DNA of 64,000 nucleotides from Paenibacillus tyrphae (GCF_027925525.1 NZ_BSDJ01000003.1:62001-126000), one strand, 5' to 3'. Shown: positions 1 through 8,772, counted from the stretch's first letter. A program made the numbers and translations. The notes: generated from the letters alone by a model not told the origin.

Positions 1-10
1 AAGCGAATAA

Positions 11-48
11 GCGAGGCCTTCGGCCCCGAGGGTCTCGCAAAATTTTTA
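11..48 (+). terminator. possible terminator of a gene upstream of the window
   Basis: GCGAG at 11-15 can pair with CTCGC at 34-38, with GGCC-type pairing inside, and the stem is followed by AAAATTTTT. This could end a transcript entering from the left. The stem is imperfect and the upstream gene is not visible, so this is weak. Confidence 0.3.
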
Positions 49-140
49 ATCTTATTTTAATCTTCGCTTCAGTTTAAATTAAGGCAGACCGGTTACGATA
101 GGCCACAAGAACGGAGAAGGTAAGATATTCGCGCTCCATT

Positions 141-261
141 ACACTACTTCATGTAGTGCAACCAGCGCCGATGATGCTATACTTATGAAGCGGGACTCGA
201 CGTTTTTGGCATCAGGCGTGCGGGGATTTTTATTGCCAATAACACTACATTATGTAGTGTT
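141..261 (+). promoter_or_regulatory. two palindromic operators flanking an extended -10 promoter, upstream of the YceI-like gene
   Basis: Site 1 (142-158) has arms CACTAC and GTAGTG around a 5-base centre. Site 2 (241-261) is a perfect palindrome with 10-base arms (AACACTACAT and its complement) around one central T. Their centres are 101 bp apart, about ten helical turns. An extended -10, TGCTATACT, lies at 175-183 just after site 1. The core ACTACAT..ATGTAGT resembles BlaI/MecI/CopY-family operators, though the central spacing differs by one base. No gene for such a regulator is in this window. Confidence 0.55.
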
Positions 262-346
262 ACCAAGGGGGCCGAGGGGCCAAGCGAATCTGCCATCAAG
301 AAAACAGGCTGCAGCGCAGCTCATATGACGAGGAGGAATAATCATT

Positions 347-1021
347 ATGAAACTGAAGTTGGTCGCTTTTGCCGTAGGTGCTGTCGTTATCGTCGGAGGG
401 GGCTATGCCGCTTACGATTATTATGCCGGGAACCATGTGGCCGTACAGAATGTAATTCCTGCGAACGCTTCGGCGTCAGCCGCCGGGGGAGCCGTTGAAG
501 CAAGCAAGCTGGACGGGCAGTGGAACATCAGCCCGGATTCCAAAGTATACTTCTCGGTCACGACCTCCAAGGAAACCGTGAACTTCGAAGGCAGCGCGGT
601 GAAAGGAAGCTGGACGCTCCATTCGTCCGATCCATCCAAGATGAAAGCCGAGGCGGCGCTCGACCTCAAGTCGATCTCGTCCGGCAACTCGCAGCGGGAC
701 GAACATGTGCGGGGGGAGAAATTCCTGAACGCCGCTGCGAACCCCGAAGCCAAATTTACATTAAAGTCGATCGAGAACTTCCCTAAGACGTTGAAAGAGG
801 GAGAAAAGGTTTCTTTCGATATGACGGGCACGCTTACCGTGAATGGCAAACCCAAGGACGTCACGTTCAAGAGCGACGCGGTTTACAGCCAAGACGCGCT
901 CCGTATGGAAGGCAGCACGGTCGTTACGTTCGAAGATTTCGGCTTGAAAAATCCTCACGCGGTTGTCGTATCCACCGAGAATAACGTGACCGTGCAATTA
1001 AGACTCATCCTGAAAAAGTAA
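347..1021 (+). CDS. YceI-like family protein with N-terminal membrane anchor
   Basis: A 224-residue protein with one hydrophobic segment at residues 4-25, an Ala/Ser-rich linker, then a YceI-type lipocalin-like beta-barrel domain (about 55-222). Family-typical stretches are the opening DGQWNISPDSKVYFSV and the later VTVNGKP/VTF region. YceI-like domains bind isoprenoid or amphiphilic ligands. The ligand here is unknown. The protein is probably anchored facing the outside of the cell. The start follows GAGGAGGAATAATC. It is monocistronic and sits behind the paired palindromes at 142-158 and 241-261, so it is probably induced by relief of repression. The family call is firm; the role is not. 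Confidence 0.85.
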   Translation: MKLKLVAFAVGAVVIVGGGYAAYDYYAGNHVAVQNVIPANASASAAGGAVEASKLDGQWNISPDSKVYFSVTTSKETVNFEGSAVKGSWTLHSSDPSKMKAEAALDLKSISSGNSQRDEHVRGEKFLNAAANPEAKFTLKSIENFPKTLKEGEKVSFDMTGTLTVNGKPKDVTFKSDAVYSQDALRMEGSTVVTFEDFGLKNPHAVVVSTENNVTVQLRLILKK

Positions 1022-1193
1022 ACTGCCCGTACACCGCAATCGCGCATTCGTTGGCTGCCGGACACGAAGCTACAACCGCAGCGTGAGACGTTGTCGGCGC
1101 TCATCCGGGACGGCGACTGCCGATGAAGCTTGCCAACCGCCCGTCCGGTATGGTAAAGTTGTAAATAACTTGAACAAGAGGAGGTGAGGTAGG

Positions 1194-1337
1194 ATGAATC
1201 ACGAGATGGTGAACAACCGTATTAGCCAGCTGCTGATGCTTTTGGCTGGCATTGTGCATGCTTTTTCCGTCAACGGGAGAGGTCTGTCCAAAAATGCCTA
1301 TACGGTTTCACCATTCGCGAAAATAATCCTACCTTAA
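1194..1337 (+). CDS. 47-residue leader peptide of the ABC-F gene
   Basis: A short ORF (MNHEMVNNRISQLLMLL...FAKIILP) with a strong ribosome binding site, GAGGAGGTGAGGTAGG, ending 98 bp before the ABC-F start and just before a strong intrinsic terminator. Its last codons (ATC CTA CCT TAA) lie on the strand AATCCTAC (1325-1332), which can pair with GTAGGGATT (1366-1374) in the 5' arm of the terminator. The position fits a cis-acting attenuation peptide: ribosomes finishing the ORF would mask the antiterminator, while drug-stalled ribosomes would free it. The peptide probably has no function of its own. There is also a GCCAGC/GCTGGC hairpin inside the ORF at 1225-1250. Confidence 0.65.
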   Translation: MNHEMVNNRISQLLMLLAGIVHAFSVNGRGLSKNAYTVSPFAKIILP

Positions 1338-1359
1338 CCGCAAACGGATGCCAGTCCGA

Positions 1360-1395
1360 AGAGCCGTAGGGATTTTTTCCTGCGGCTCTTTTTGT
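1360..1395 (+). terminator. attenuator terminator upstream of the ABC-F gene
   Basis: AGAGCCGTAGG (1360-1370) pairs with CCTGCGGCTCT (1379-1389), 11 bp with one G-U pair, followed by a T run. It lies between the leader peptide and the ABC-F start codon, so it can only act as a premature terminator. An alternative pairing of 1325-1332 with 1366-1374 would disrupt it. Confidence 0.8.
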
Positions 1396-1434
1396 TGCAT
1401 ACCAAGGTTAGGATCACACAAGGAGGACTCCTTA

Positions 1435-3384
1435 ATGATGATCGTTAACTGTCAAAATATAAAAGCGTACCATGGCGCACAGCTTGTTCTTGAAGACGTA
1501 AATTTGGATATTCAGCAGGGCGAACGCATCGGACTGATCGGCCGCAACGGCAGCGGCAAATCGACTTTATTGCAATTGATCGCGGGGTTGCTTCGCCCCG
1601 ACGCCGGGCAGCTTTCCGTCCGGAAAGGAACCCGAATCGGCTATTTGACGCAAATTCCGGCGGAATTCGCAGGCCGGACCGTGTATGACGTGCTGGCTCT
1701 CGGTCATCAGGAGCTGCTGGGGTGCCGCTTGAAAATGGCGGAGCTGGAGAAGCTCATGTCGGAGCCTGGCGCTTCCGACAGCCCGGACCGGCTGGCCGGC
1801 TGGCTGGAACAGTATGCGGCGCTGCAGGAGAAGTTCGAGCGCGAGGGCGGCTACGAGCTGGATGCGGTCATCGAGCGGGTCGCCGACGGCCTGCGAATTG
1901 ACCGCGGCAGCTATACCCAGACGTACGCCACGCTATCGGGAGGAGAGAAGACTCGCATCAATCTGGCCTCGCAGTTGATTCGCAAGCCCGAGCTGTTGCT
2001 GCTGGACGAACCGACGAATCACCTTGATCTGCACGGGGTCGAATGGCTGGAGGACTATTTAACCCAGTACGACGGCTCGTGCCTGATCGTCTCGCATGAC
2101 CGGTATTTTTTGGACCGGGTCGTCACGAAGATTGTCGAGCTGGAGGATGGCGAATCACAGTCGTATTTTGCCAATTATACCGGCTATATGAAGGAGAAGG
2201 AGGCGCGGCTGCTTCAGCAGTTCGCCGACTATCAGGAGCAGCAGAAGAAGATCAAGAAAATGACGGAGACCATCAAGCAGTTGGAAGCATGGGGACGGAT
2301 CGGCGGCAACGAGAAATTTTTCCGGCGGGCGGCTTCGATGCAAAAAGCGCTGGACCGTATGGAGAAGCTGAAGCGGCCGGTACTGGAGGCGAAGAGCGCT
2401 GATTTCGGGCTGACTCAGGCGGAGCGATCGGGTCGCAAGGTGGTAACGCTGGAGGGGATAGGCAAAAGCTACGGGAGCCGGAAGCTGCTGGACCGGGTCG
2501 ACGGAGCGCTGGCTTACGGTGACAAGGTCGTGCTTATCGGGAAGAACGGGTCGGGAAAATCGACCTTGGTCAAGCTCATCCTCGGCGAGGACGCCGTCGA
2601 CGAGGGGCGCTTCGAATGGGGTGCGCGCGTGGACATCGGCTATTTGGCCCAGCAGGAGTACCCGGATGGGCCGAAGAAATCGGTGCTGGACTATTTTCGC
2701 AGCGAAGCCGGTCTGGAGGAAGGAGAGGCCCGGGGGATTTTGGCCAAATATTTGTTTTACGGCCCGGATGTGTTCAAGTCGGTCAATCTGCTGTCGGGCG
2801 GAGAGTGGACGCGGCTGAGGCTGGCGCTGCTGGTGCTTCGCAAGCCGAACCTGCTGCTGCTCGACGAGCCGACGAACCACCTGGACATCGCCTCGCGGGA
2901 AGCGCTGGAGGAAGCGCTGGAGACATTCCCGGGCACCGTGCTCGCCATCTCGCACGACCGCTATTTTATCAACCGGCTGGCCGGGCGCATCTGGGAGCTG
3001 GACCATGGCAGGATCACCGTCTATCTGGGCAACTTCGACGAGTATCAGGAGAAGCGGAAGCAGCGCGGCGGCTTGGGCGTTCAGAGTGGGGCAGCCGCCT
3101 CTCTTGCGAACGTGAAGGCCAAGGCTGCGGTTCCGGCCGCGGCGCAGGGCAGGACGAACGGGCGCGGGAAAACGCCAGACCGCAGCAGGGAACGCGACAC
3201 GCTGGAGCGGTCCATTGCCCAGGCGGAAGAGCGGCTCGCCGCTTTGGATGCCGCTATGCAGGAGCAGGAGGGCGGTACGGACGCTCTTTTGCTTAGCGAG
3301 CGATGGGCGGAGCGGGAAGCCGTGCAGGAAGAGCTCGACTGCCTCTATGAGCAGTGGCTGGCGGCGGGAGAGGAACAGGAGTAA
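1435..3384 (+). CDS. ABC-F family ATPase, probable antibiotic-resistance ribosome-protection factor
   Basis: A 649-residue soluble protein with two ABC domains and no membrane segments, the hallmark of ABC-F translation factors that bind the ribosomal E site. Walker A motifs GRNGSGKST (about residue 36) and GKNGSGKST (about 369), signatures LSGGEK and LSGGEW, and Walker B LLLLDEPTNHLD in both halves are intact. A charged interdomain linker (about 250-330) and a C-terminal coiled-coil-like tail (about 570-649) are present. An upstream in-frame start at 1348 lies inside the terminator, so I use ATG 1435 after AAGGAGGACTCCTTA. The leader-peptide attenuator suggests a drug-inducible resistance type (Vga/Lsa/VmlR class) rather than a housekeeping factor. 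The linker alone does not identify the drug class. Confidence 0.85.
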   Translation: MMIVNCQNIKAYHGAQLVLEDVNLDIQQGERIGLIGRNGSGKSTLLQLIAGLLRPDAGQLSVRKGTRIGYLTQIPAEFAGRTVYDVLALGHQELLGCRLKMAELEKLMSEPGASDSPDRLAGWLEQYAALQEKFEREGGYELDAVIERVADGLRIDRGSYTQTYATLSGGEKTRINLASQLIRKPELLLLDEPTNHLDLHGVEWLEDYLTQYDGSCLIVSHDRYFLDRVVTKIVELEDGESQSYFANYTGYMKEKEARLLQQFADYQEQQKKIKKMTETIKQLEAWGRIGGNEKFFRRAASMQKALDRMEKLKRPVLEAKSADFGLTQAERSGRKVVTLEGIGKSYGSRKLLDRVDGALAYGDKVVLIGKNGSGKSTLVKLILGEDAVDEGRFEWGARVDIGYLAQQEYPDGPKKSVLDYFRSEAGLEEGEARGILAKYLFYGPDVFKSVNLLSGGEWTRLRLALLVLRKPNLLLLDEPTNHLDIASREALEEALETFPGTVLAISHDRYFINRLAGRIWELDHGRITVYLGNFDEYQEKRKQRGGLGVQSGAAASLANVKAKAAVPAAAQGRTNGRGKTPDRSRERDTLERSIAQAEERLAALDAAMQEQEGGTDALLLSERWAEREAVQEELDCLYEQWLAAGEEQE

Positions 3385-3485
3385 GCAGGATTCCATGTTG
3401 CCGCCGGTCCGCATTTGCCCCTACAATGGGAATGGTAAGGCTCTGACAACCTTAACAAGAACAGGGTCAAGGGAGGAACTGCTCG

Positions 3486-5015
3486 GTGGACCGCGGCGCA
3501 TGGAATTGTTACGCATTCGATTTCGTCGATATGCAAATGAAGCAAATCTCCGAGGTCTGGACCCTCCGGACGAATTCGGATCCTGGTACGAATCGGCTCG
3601 TCTTTGTCATAAGCGGCGAAGGGGAGCTCTACGCTTCCGATGCCGGCATTCGCTTGGAAGCCGGTAGCCTGTTCGTCTGCCAGCCGGGCCGGAATCCGTA
3701 CACGGTTCGTGCCGTGCGAGGCGGGCTGGCGATTTACTACATCGAGTTCGCTTCGGCCAGAACGTACAGACAGGGGCAGCAATGGGCGGTTGAGGATTGC
3801 CCTTTGCCCGTTCAAGGGATCGTACAAGGCATTCCCGTTCCTATCGTCCGCCGGTGTATGGAGACCTTGTACGAATGCTGGAGCGCGGGCTCCGGGGTAG
3901 AGGCGCATCGGGTTCAGGCAGGCCTGACCGAGCTGTGGCAGTCGATCCTGACGGCGGGCACGGATGAGAAGGAGCCGGAAGCTTCGCAGGCTGTGATCCG
4001 CAGCATTCAGGACTACTTTGACGAGCATTATACCGAGACGTTCCCGGTAGAGGAGCTGGCGTGTGCGTGGGGGATGAAGCCGACGTCTTTTTTCCAGAGC
4101 TTCAAGCGCAGCACCTCCCAAAGTCCGCTCCAATATATTACCGCCAAGCGGATCGAGAAAGCCCGCGAGCTGCTGGCAACCCGCGACATGAAAATAAAAG
4201 AAGTATCCAAGGCGGTCGGCTATGCCGATGCGTATTATTTCAGCCGAATTTTTAAAAGTGCGGTTGGGGTGTCCCCGGTCGAGTACATGCAGTCGTTTCG
4301 GAAAACGATCGTCGTGCTTAATCCGTTCCTCTGGGCAGGGTTAACGGCGCTTGGGATTCCGGGCGACCGTATGGTCGTCCTGTCCAAAGAGGAGCACAGC
4401 GAGGACCCGGCGGTCGAATTCGATCTTGCGCCGATGCGCGCCCGGCAGCCCGATCTGATTCTCGGCTCCGAGAAGGCGGCCGTCTGGTACGACGGCTTGT
4501 CCGAGCTCGCCCCGACCCGGCTGATTCCGTACAAGCGGCAATCGTGGCGGGAGCACCTGATGCAGCTGGCGGCGGCTATCGGAATGGAGGAGGTCGCCGT
4601 CTTTTGGATCCGGTCTTATGAACGCAAAGCTGCGGCGGCCCGTCATCGAATTCATCAATCGCTGCGGAATGAGACGGTGCTCGCGGCCCGCATATGGCGG
4701 CATGGGCGGGTTAGAGTATTCGGCGAGCAGCGGCGCAAGGTCGGAGATTTCTTATACCGGGAGCTTCAGTTGAACGCCCCTGCGCGCATCCGCGGTTTCG
4801 CTTTCGAGGAGCTCGATAGCGTCGGGAAGCTGAATGATTATGGAGCAGACCATATCCTTCTCTTTACCGAGCCGGGCTTAGACGCCGGCTTCATCCACGA
4901 GTTGAAAGGAAAAGTATATCAGGCCGGCGAGTATCCTTGGCTGCATTATTCGGCGCTCGGCCACGAGAAAGCGCTCGCCGAAGCTGTCGAATTGTTTACC
5001 AAGCGGGAGTTTTGA
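3486..5015 (+). CDS. AraC-family regulator fused to a siderophore-binding (FecB/FhuD-type) domain, Btr-like
   Basis: A 509-residue protein with three parts: an N-terminal cupin-like segment (about 10-80), two AraC helix-turn-helix motifs (about 170-270, with KEVSKAVGYADAYYFSRIFK and a GVSPVEY end), and a C-terminal periplasmic-binding-type domain (about 275-505). This architecture matches Bacillus subtilis Btr, which senses ferric siderophore in the cytosol and activates the uptake genes. The start is GTG after AGGGAGG. It lies directly upstream of, and in the same orientation as, the Fur-boxed siderophore-uptake operon, its likely target. The siderophore recognised cannot be told from sequence. 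Confidence 0.88.
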   Translation: MDRGAWNCYAFDFVDMQMKQISEVWTLRTNSDPGTNRLVFVISGEGELYASDAGIRLEAGSLFVCQPGRNPYTVRAVRGGLAIYYIEFASARTYRQGQQWAVEDCPLPVQGIVQGIPVPIVRRCMETLYECWSAGSGVEAHRVQAGLTELWQSILTAGTDEKEPEASQAVIRSIQDYFDEHYTETFPVEELACAWGMKPTSFFQSFKRSTSQSPLQYITAKRIEKARELLATRDMKIKEVSKAVGYADAYYFSRIFKSAVGVSPVEYMQSFRKTIVVLNPFLWAGLTALGIPGDRMVVLSKEEHSEDPAVEFDLAPMRARQPDLILGSEKAAVWYDGLSELAPTRLIPYKRQSWREHLMQLAAAIGMEEVAVFWIRSYERKAAAARHRIHQSLRNETVLAARIWRHGRVRVFGEQRRKVGDFLYRELQLNAPARIRGFAFEELDSVGKLNDYGADHILLFTEPGLDAGFIHELKGKVYQAGEYPWLHYSALGHEKALAEAVELFTKREF

Positions 5016-5083
5016 AGAAAAATACAGGTCTTGGCGAAGATTCGTCTATTTTAATCCGGGGCGTTTTCTGTACAATTTTATAG

Positions 5084-5104
5084 TGAGAATGAATATCACT
5101 ATCA
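5084..5104 (+). promoter_or_regulatory. Fur box
   Basis: TGAGAATGAATATCA (5084-5098) matches the 7-1-7 Fur consensus TGATAATNATTATCA with two mismatches. A second overlapping 7-1-7 copy runs from 5090 to 5104. Candidate -10 elements TACAAT (5071-5076) and TATAGT (5079-5084) sit just upstream, so bound Fur would block the promoter. The siderophore-uptake operon follows. Confidence 0.8.
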
Positions 5105-5124
5105 TTGACAGGGGGACAACTTTC

Positions 5125-5721
5125 GTGGAGACTGCGCAATTTCAGACGGCTCGGACGATCGTAGAGAGAAGATCTATCAAGCAATTCAAGCCGGACCCCG
5201 TATCGGAAGAGCTCCTGTATGAGCTGCTCAACGTATCGGTATGGGCGCCCAATCATGGGCTCCGGGAGCCGTGGCGGTTTATTTTATTCGTAGACGAAGG
5301 CAAGCGGACGCTGGGCGAAGCGATTGCGGGTCATGCCGTGAAGAGCCGTTCGCCGGAGACCTATATGAACATCCCGGCACACCTGCTGGTCGTGGTTCAA
5401 GAGGACCCGCGTCAGCGGGAGCGGGAAGAGGATTACGCGGCGGCGTGCGCCTTGATTCAGAACTTTCAGCTGGCCGCTTGGGAGCGCGGACTCGGCGTGA
5501 TTTGGAAGACGGAGCCGTTTACGTTCGTCCCGGGATTCCTGAAAAGCGTCGGCGTCAAGCCGGGGGAAAAATTGGTCGGGCTCCTTCATGTCGGCTATCC
5601 GGAAGTGATTCCCGAGGCAAGACCAAGAACGCGTGCGGAAGAAAAGCTGACGGTCGTTCGCTCATCCACTGCAACGGAGGACCCGCATACCGATGGCTCT
5701 ATCCCAACCGGCCTTCGATAA
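5125..5721 (+). CDS. nitroreductase-family flavoprotein in a siderophore-uptake operon
   Basis: A 198-residue FMN-dependent nitroreductase-fold protein. The N-terminal RRSIKQFKPDPV and the central WAPNHGLREPWRF segment are typical of FMN-binding members of this family. A GTG at 5083 is possible in frame but lies inside the Fur box, so I start at GTG 5125 after GGGGGA. It is the first gene of the Fur-controlled operon and overlaps the next gene by 29 bp, which implies translational coupling. By context it may reduce iron or the ferric-siderophore ligand after import. That is inference; family members have many substrates. Confidence 0.8.
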   Translation: METAQFQTARTIVERRSIKQFKPDPVSEELLYELLNVSVWAPNHGLREPWRFILFVDEGKRTLGEAIAGHAVKSRSPETYMNIPAHLLVVVQEDPRQREREEDYAAACALIQNFQLAAWERGLGVIWKTEPFTFVPGFLKSVGVKPGEKLVGLLHVGYPEVIPEARPRTRAEEKLTVVRSSTATEDPHTDGSIPTGLR

Positions 5722-6730
5722 AGCGCCGATCCGGAGCCGTCCGTGGATGGCCACCGTCCTTCTGGCTGTCGGCATATGCGCGATCATGCTCGGGATCGGC
5801 ACCTCGATTGTAACGGGGGTGGCCCATATTACGTTCGGAACGGTGTGGGATTCGATCGTGGCTTACGATCCGGGCAACGATCACCATGTCATTATCCAAT
5901 CGCTGCGCATGCCCCGCGCGCTTGCCGGGGTATTGGTCGGCGCGGCATTCGCCGTAGCGGGGGCGATCATGCAGGGGATGACCCGCAATCCGATTGCCGA
6001 CACCGGACTGCTGGGAATCAATGCGGGGGCGGGCTTTGTTCTCGTCCTCGTCTTCGCGTTCTTTCCTTGGCTTCCCTTCGGAGCGATTATCGTATTCTCG
6101 TTCATCGGTGCGGGCTTAGGCGCGGGCTTGGTGTACGGCATCGCCTTCTTTGCCAGAGGGGGTTTAACGCCGCTGCGTCTCGTATTGGCCGGCGCCGTCG
6201 TCGGTTCGCTGCTGTCGGGTGTCAGTCAGGCGCTGTCGCTGCTGTTCCAAATCAATTACGATCTCGCCTTCTGGACGGCCGGCGGCATCTCGACGGCGGA
6301 GTGGTTTCAGGTATCCGTGATGCTGCCGTGGATTGCAGGCGGACTAATCGCCGCGCTGGCTGTCTCCCGGTCCGTTACGATTCTGAGCCTGGGCGAAGAC
6401 GTGGCGGCGGGGCTCGGCCAACGGACGAAGCTGGTGAAAGGGATCGGCACCGTGGTGGTGATGGTTCTGGTCGGGGCATCCGTGTCTACGGTCGGAGGCG
6501 TCGGTTTTATCGGACTGATCGTTCCGCACATGGTCCGCTTTCTGGTCGGCGTCGATTACCGGTGGATTATTCCTTGCTCCGCCGTGCTCGGCGGTGTGCT
6601 GGTTGTGTTCGCCGATATCGGAGCGAAAATGGTCGCTCTGCCCTATGAGACGCCACTTGGCTCCATTATTGCCGTGTTGGGCGTTCCTTTCTTTCTATAT
6701 CTGGCGCGCAAGGAACGGAGGGAGCTGTAG
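5693..6730 (+). CDS. FecCD-family siderophore ABC transporter permease
   Basis: A 345-residue polytopic membrane protein of the FecCD/BtuC family. It contains the family segments QSLRMPRALAGVLVGAAFAV, MTRNPIADTGLLGINAGAGF and GFIGLIVPHMVRFLVG, and about nine or ten membrane spans. ATG 5693 follows GGAGG and lies within the end of the nitroreductase gene. It forms the channel with the next permease. The operon carries no ATPase, so a shared siderophore ATPase encoded elsewhere (as FhuC/YusV does in Bacillus) probably energises it. Confidence 0.9.
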   Translation: MALSQPAFDKAPIRSRPWMATVLLAVGICAIMLGIGTSIVTGVAHITFGTVWDSIVAYDPGNDHHVIIQSLRMPRALAGVLVGAAFAVAGAIMQGMTRNPIADTGLLGINAGAGFVLVLVFAFFPWLPFGAIIVFSFIGAGLGAGLVYGIAFFARGGLTPLRLVLAGAVVGSLLSGVSQALSLLFQINYDLAFWTAGGISTAEWFQVSVMLPWIAGGLIAALAVSRSVTILSLGEDVAAGLGQRTKLVKGIGTVVVMVLVGASVSTVGGVGFIGLIVPHMVRFLVGVDYRWIIPCSAVLGGVLVVFADIGAKMVALPYETPLGSIIAVLGVPFFLYLARKERREL

Positions 6731-7755
6731 TGAGTACGGATACGTTCGTGCAGCATCGCGGCCGCCGCAGCCTCCGGCTGATCGTGTTGTTCGGCGCGCT
6801 GCTGCTTGTGCTGTTTGTCGTTAGTATGAATACGGGGCGCTACAGTATGGCCCCGCTGGAGGTATTGCAGACGCTGCTCGGCGAAGGCAGCCGTAAGCAG
6901 AACATCGTCTTGTTCGATCTGCGCCTGCCGCGTATGATCATTGCCGTGCTGATCGGGGCCGGGCTTGCGGTGTCCGGCGCGGTGCTGCAGGGAATTTCAC
7001 GCAACGGCTTGTCCGATCCGGGCATTCTCGGCATCAATGCCGGCGCGGGCTTCGCAGTCCTGCTGTTCGTGTCGTTCTACCCGGCGACCAGCGTGGCGCC
7101 GCCGTTTCTGATGCCTTTTCTCGCTTTGGCGGGCGCCGGCTTGTCTGCTCTTCTCATTTACATCCTGTCGTATAAAAAAGAGAGCGGCATTTCGCCGACA
7201 AGGCTGCTGCTTACGGGAATCGCCGTAGGAGCCGGGATGAGCGCGGTCAGCGTCATTTTGACGCTGCAGCTCAATCCGCGAAACTTCGAATTTGTCGTCA
7301 CTTGGCAAATGGGATCGCTATGGGGCTCGAACTGGAAATTCGTCCTCGCGCTGCTTCCTTGGATCGTCATCCTGCTGCCGTATGTGTATTGGAAATCGAG
7401 AGTAATGAACGTACTGAGCATGAACGAGCAGATTGCAGGCGGGTTAGGGCTCTCAGTCAACCGGGAGCGGCTTGTCTTAATGGCGTCTGCCGTCGGGCTG
7501 GCGGCCTCCAGCGTGGCCATCGGCGGCGGCATCGGGTTCGTCGGGCTGCTGGGCCCGCATATGGCGCGGCGGCTGGTTGGGCCGCAGCATCAATACATGC
7601 TGCCGATTACGGCAGCGGTCGGTGCGCTGCTTGTGCTCGCCGGGGATACGATCGGCCGGAGCTTTATGGAGAACACGGAGATCCCGGCAGGCGTGGTGAT
7701 TTCGTTATTAGGCGGTCCTTATTTTATTTATTTGTTAATGCGGGCCAAGGCGTGA
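6730..7755 (+). CDS. FecCD-family siderophore ABC transporter permease, second subunit
   Basis: A 341-residue FecCD-type permease with the motifs LRLPRMIIAVLIGAGLAVSG, GISRNGLSDPGILGINAGAG and GFVGLLGPHMARRLVG. The GTG start shares one base with the preceding TAG stop, so the two permeases are translationally coupled and probably form a heterodimer (compare FeuB/FeuC or YfiZ/YfhA). Expression should follow the Fur box at 5084. Confidence 0.9.
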   Translation: MSTDTFVQHRGRRSLRLIVLFGALLLVLFVVSMNTGRYSMAPLEVLQTLLGEGSRKQNIVLFDLRLPRMIIAVLIGAGLAVSGAVLQGISRNGLSDPGILGINAGAGFAVLLFVSFYPATSVAPPFLMPFLALAGAGLSALLIYILSYKKESGISPTRLLLTGIAVGAGMSAVSVILTLQLNPRNFEFVVTWQMGSLWGSNWKFVLALLPWIVILLPYVYWKSRVMNVLSMNEQIAGGLGLSVNRERLVLMASAVGLAASSVAIGGGIGFVGLLGPHMARRLVGPQHQYMLPITAAVGALLVLAGDTIGRSFMENTEIPAGVVISLLGGPYFIYLLMRAKA

Positions 7756-7793
7756 TTTGAAAAATTGATCATTTTTCCAAAAGGGGTAGGAGA

Positions 7794-8765
7794 ATGCGTA
7801 AACATCGATTCGCAGCCGGGTTACTTGCGCTGTGCTTGGCTTCGGCCGGGCTTAGCGCTTGCAGCGGGCAGCAGAATGCGGCGGCGGGAACGGAAGCCGC
7901 GGGTTCCGGCCAGACCGCCGGTTTTCCGCGCACGATCAAGCACGTGAAGGGCGAGCTGGAGCTGAAGGAAAAGCCGGAGCGAGTGGCCAGCGTCGATATT
8001 ATGGGTACGGACTACTTTCTCGTACTGGGAGTAGCACCGATCGTGTCGGAAGGCTTCGAAGGAACGAAAGCCAAGTCGCCGATTTTCGCCAAGTATGCGG
8101 AAGGGATGAAGGTGGGCGATCTCGGAAGCAAAACGAACCGGGAAACGCTGCTGGAAATGGACCCGCAGGTAATTGTCATGACCAGCACAGGCAAGGGCGC
8201 AAGCTATGACGAGTTCAATAAGCTGGCCCCTTCGATTGCCGTCGACTTTTCCTTGGATGCGGCGTCAAGGCTGATGAAATTCGCCGAAATCGTCGGCAAA
8301 GAAGAGAAAGCGAAGCAAGTGATTGCCGATTTTGAGAAGCTGAAAAGCGAAGCGAAAGCGGCGGTAGCCGGCCACAAGGGTGAAACCGCGCTGTTCCTCG
8401 TAGCAAACGGCAAAGATTTTACGGTGATGCATCCCAAGAACTTCCCGATTTACTACGAGGAGCTGGGTTTGACGCCTGTGGCGGGACTGCCCGAGGACGG
8501 AAAGATCGGGGGGCGGATCGGCATTGAAGCGCTCAGCGAGTTCAAGCCCGATCATATTTTTATCGCCGCCAACCGCAGGGAGATGAAAGCCGAAGATCCG
8601 CTCGGCTTGATCAGCATTTGGAAGGACCATCCGGTGTGGAACAATCTCAAGGCGGTCAAGGAGAATCGCGTATATCCGATCGACACGCTGGCCGGAGATA
8701 CGTTCTTCCTCGGGCAGGTAGCCGGGCTTCAAGCGATTAAAGACCATCTCGGTACGAAGAAATAG
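7794..8765 (+). CDS. ferric-siderophore-binding lipoprotein
   Basis: A 323-residue class III substrate-binding protein. The signal peptide ends in a lipobox, LSAC (Cys about residue 23), so it is lipid-anchored on the outer face of the membrane. The mature part begins with FPRTIKHVKGELELKEKPERV and has the PERVASVDIMGTDYFLVLGV segment typical of the siderophore clade (FeuA/YfiY type). ATG 7794 follows GGGGTAGGAGA, 38 bp after the second permease. It delivers ferric siderophore to the FecCD pair. Confidence 0.9.
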   Translation: MRKHRFAAGLLALCLASAGLSACSGQQNAAAGTEAAGSGQTAGFPRTIKHVKGELELKEKPERVASVDIMGTDYFLVLGVAPIVSEGFEGTKAKSPIFAKYAEGMKVGDLGSKTNRETLLEMDPQVIVMTSTGKGASYDEFNKLAPSIAVDFSLDAASRLMKFAEIVGKEEKAKQVIADFEKLKSEAKAAVAGHKGETALFLVANGKDFTVMHPKNFPIYYEELGLTPVAGLPEDGKIGGRIGIEALSEFKPDHIFIAANRREMKAEDPLGLISIWKDHPVWNNLKAVKENRVYPIDTLAGDTFFLGQVAGLQAIKDHLGTKK

Positions 8766-8772
8766 AGAAGAC

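Noticed and set aside
5083-5124. GTG 5083 as start of the nitroreductase gene
   Set aside because: It lies inside the Fur box; GTG 5125 has a good ribosome binding site.
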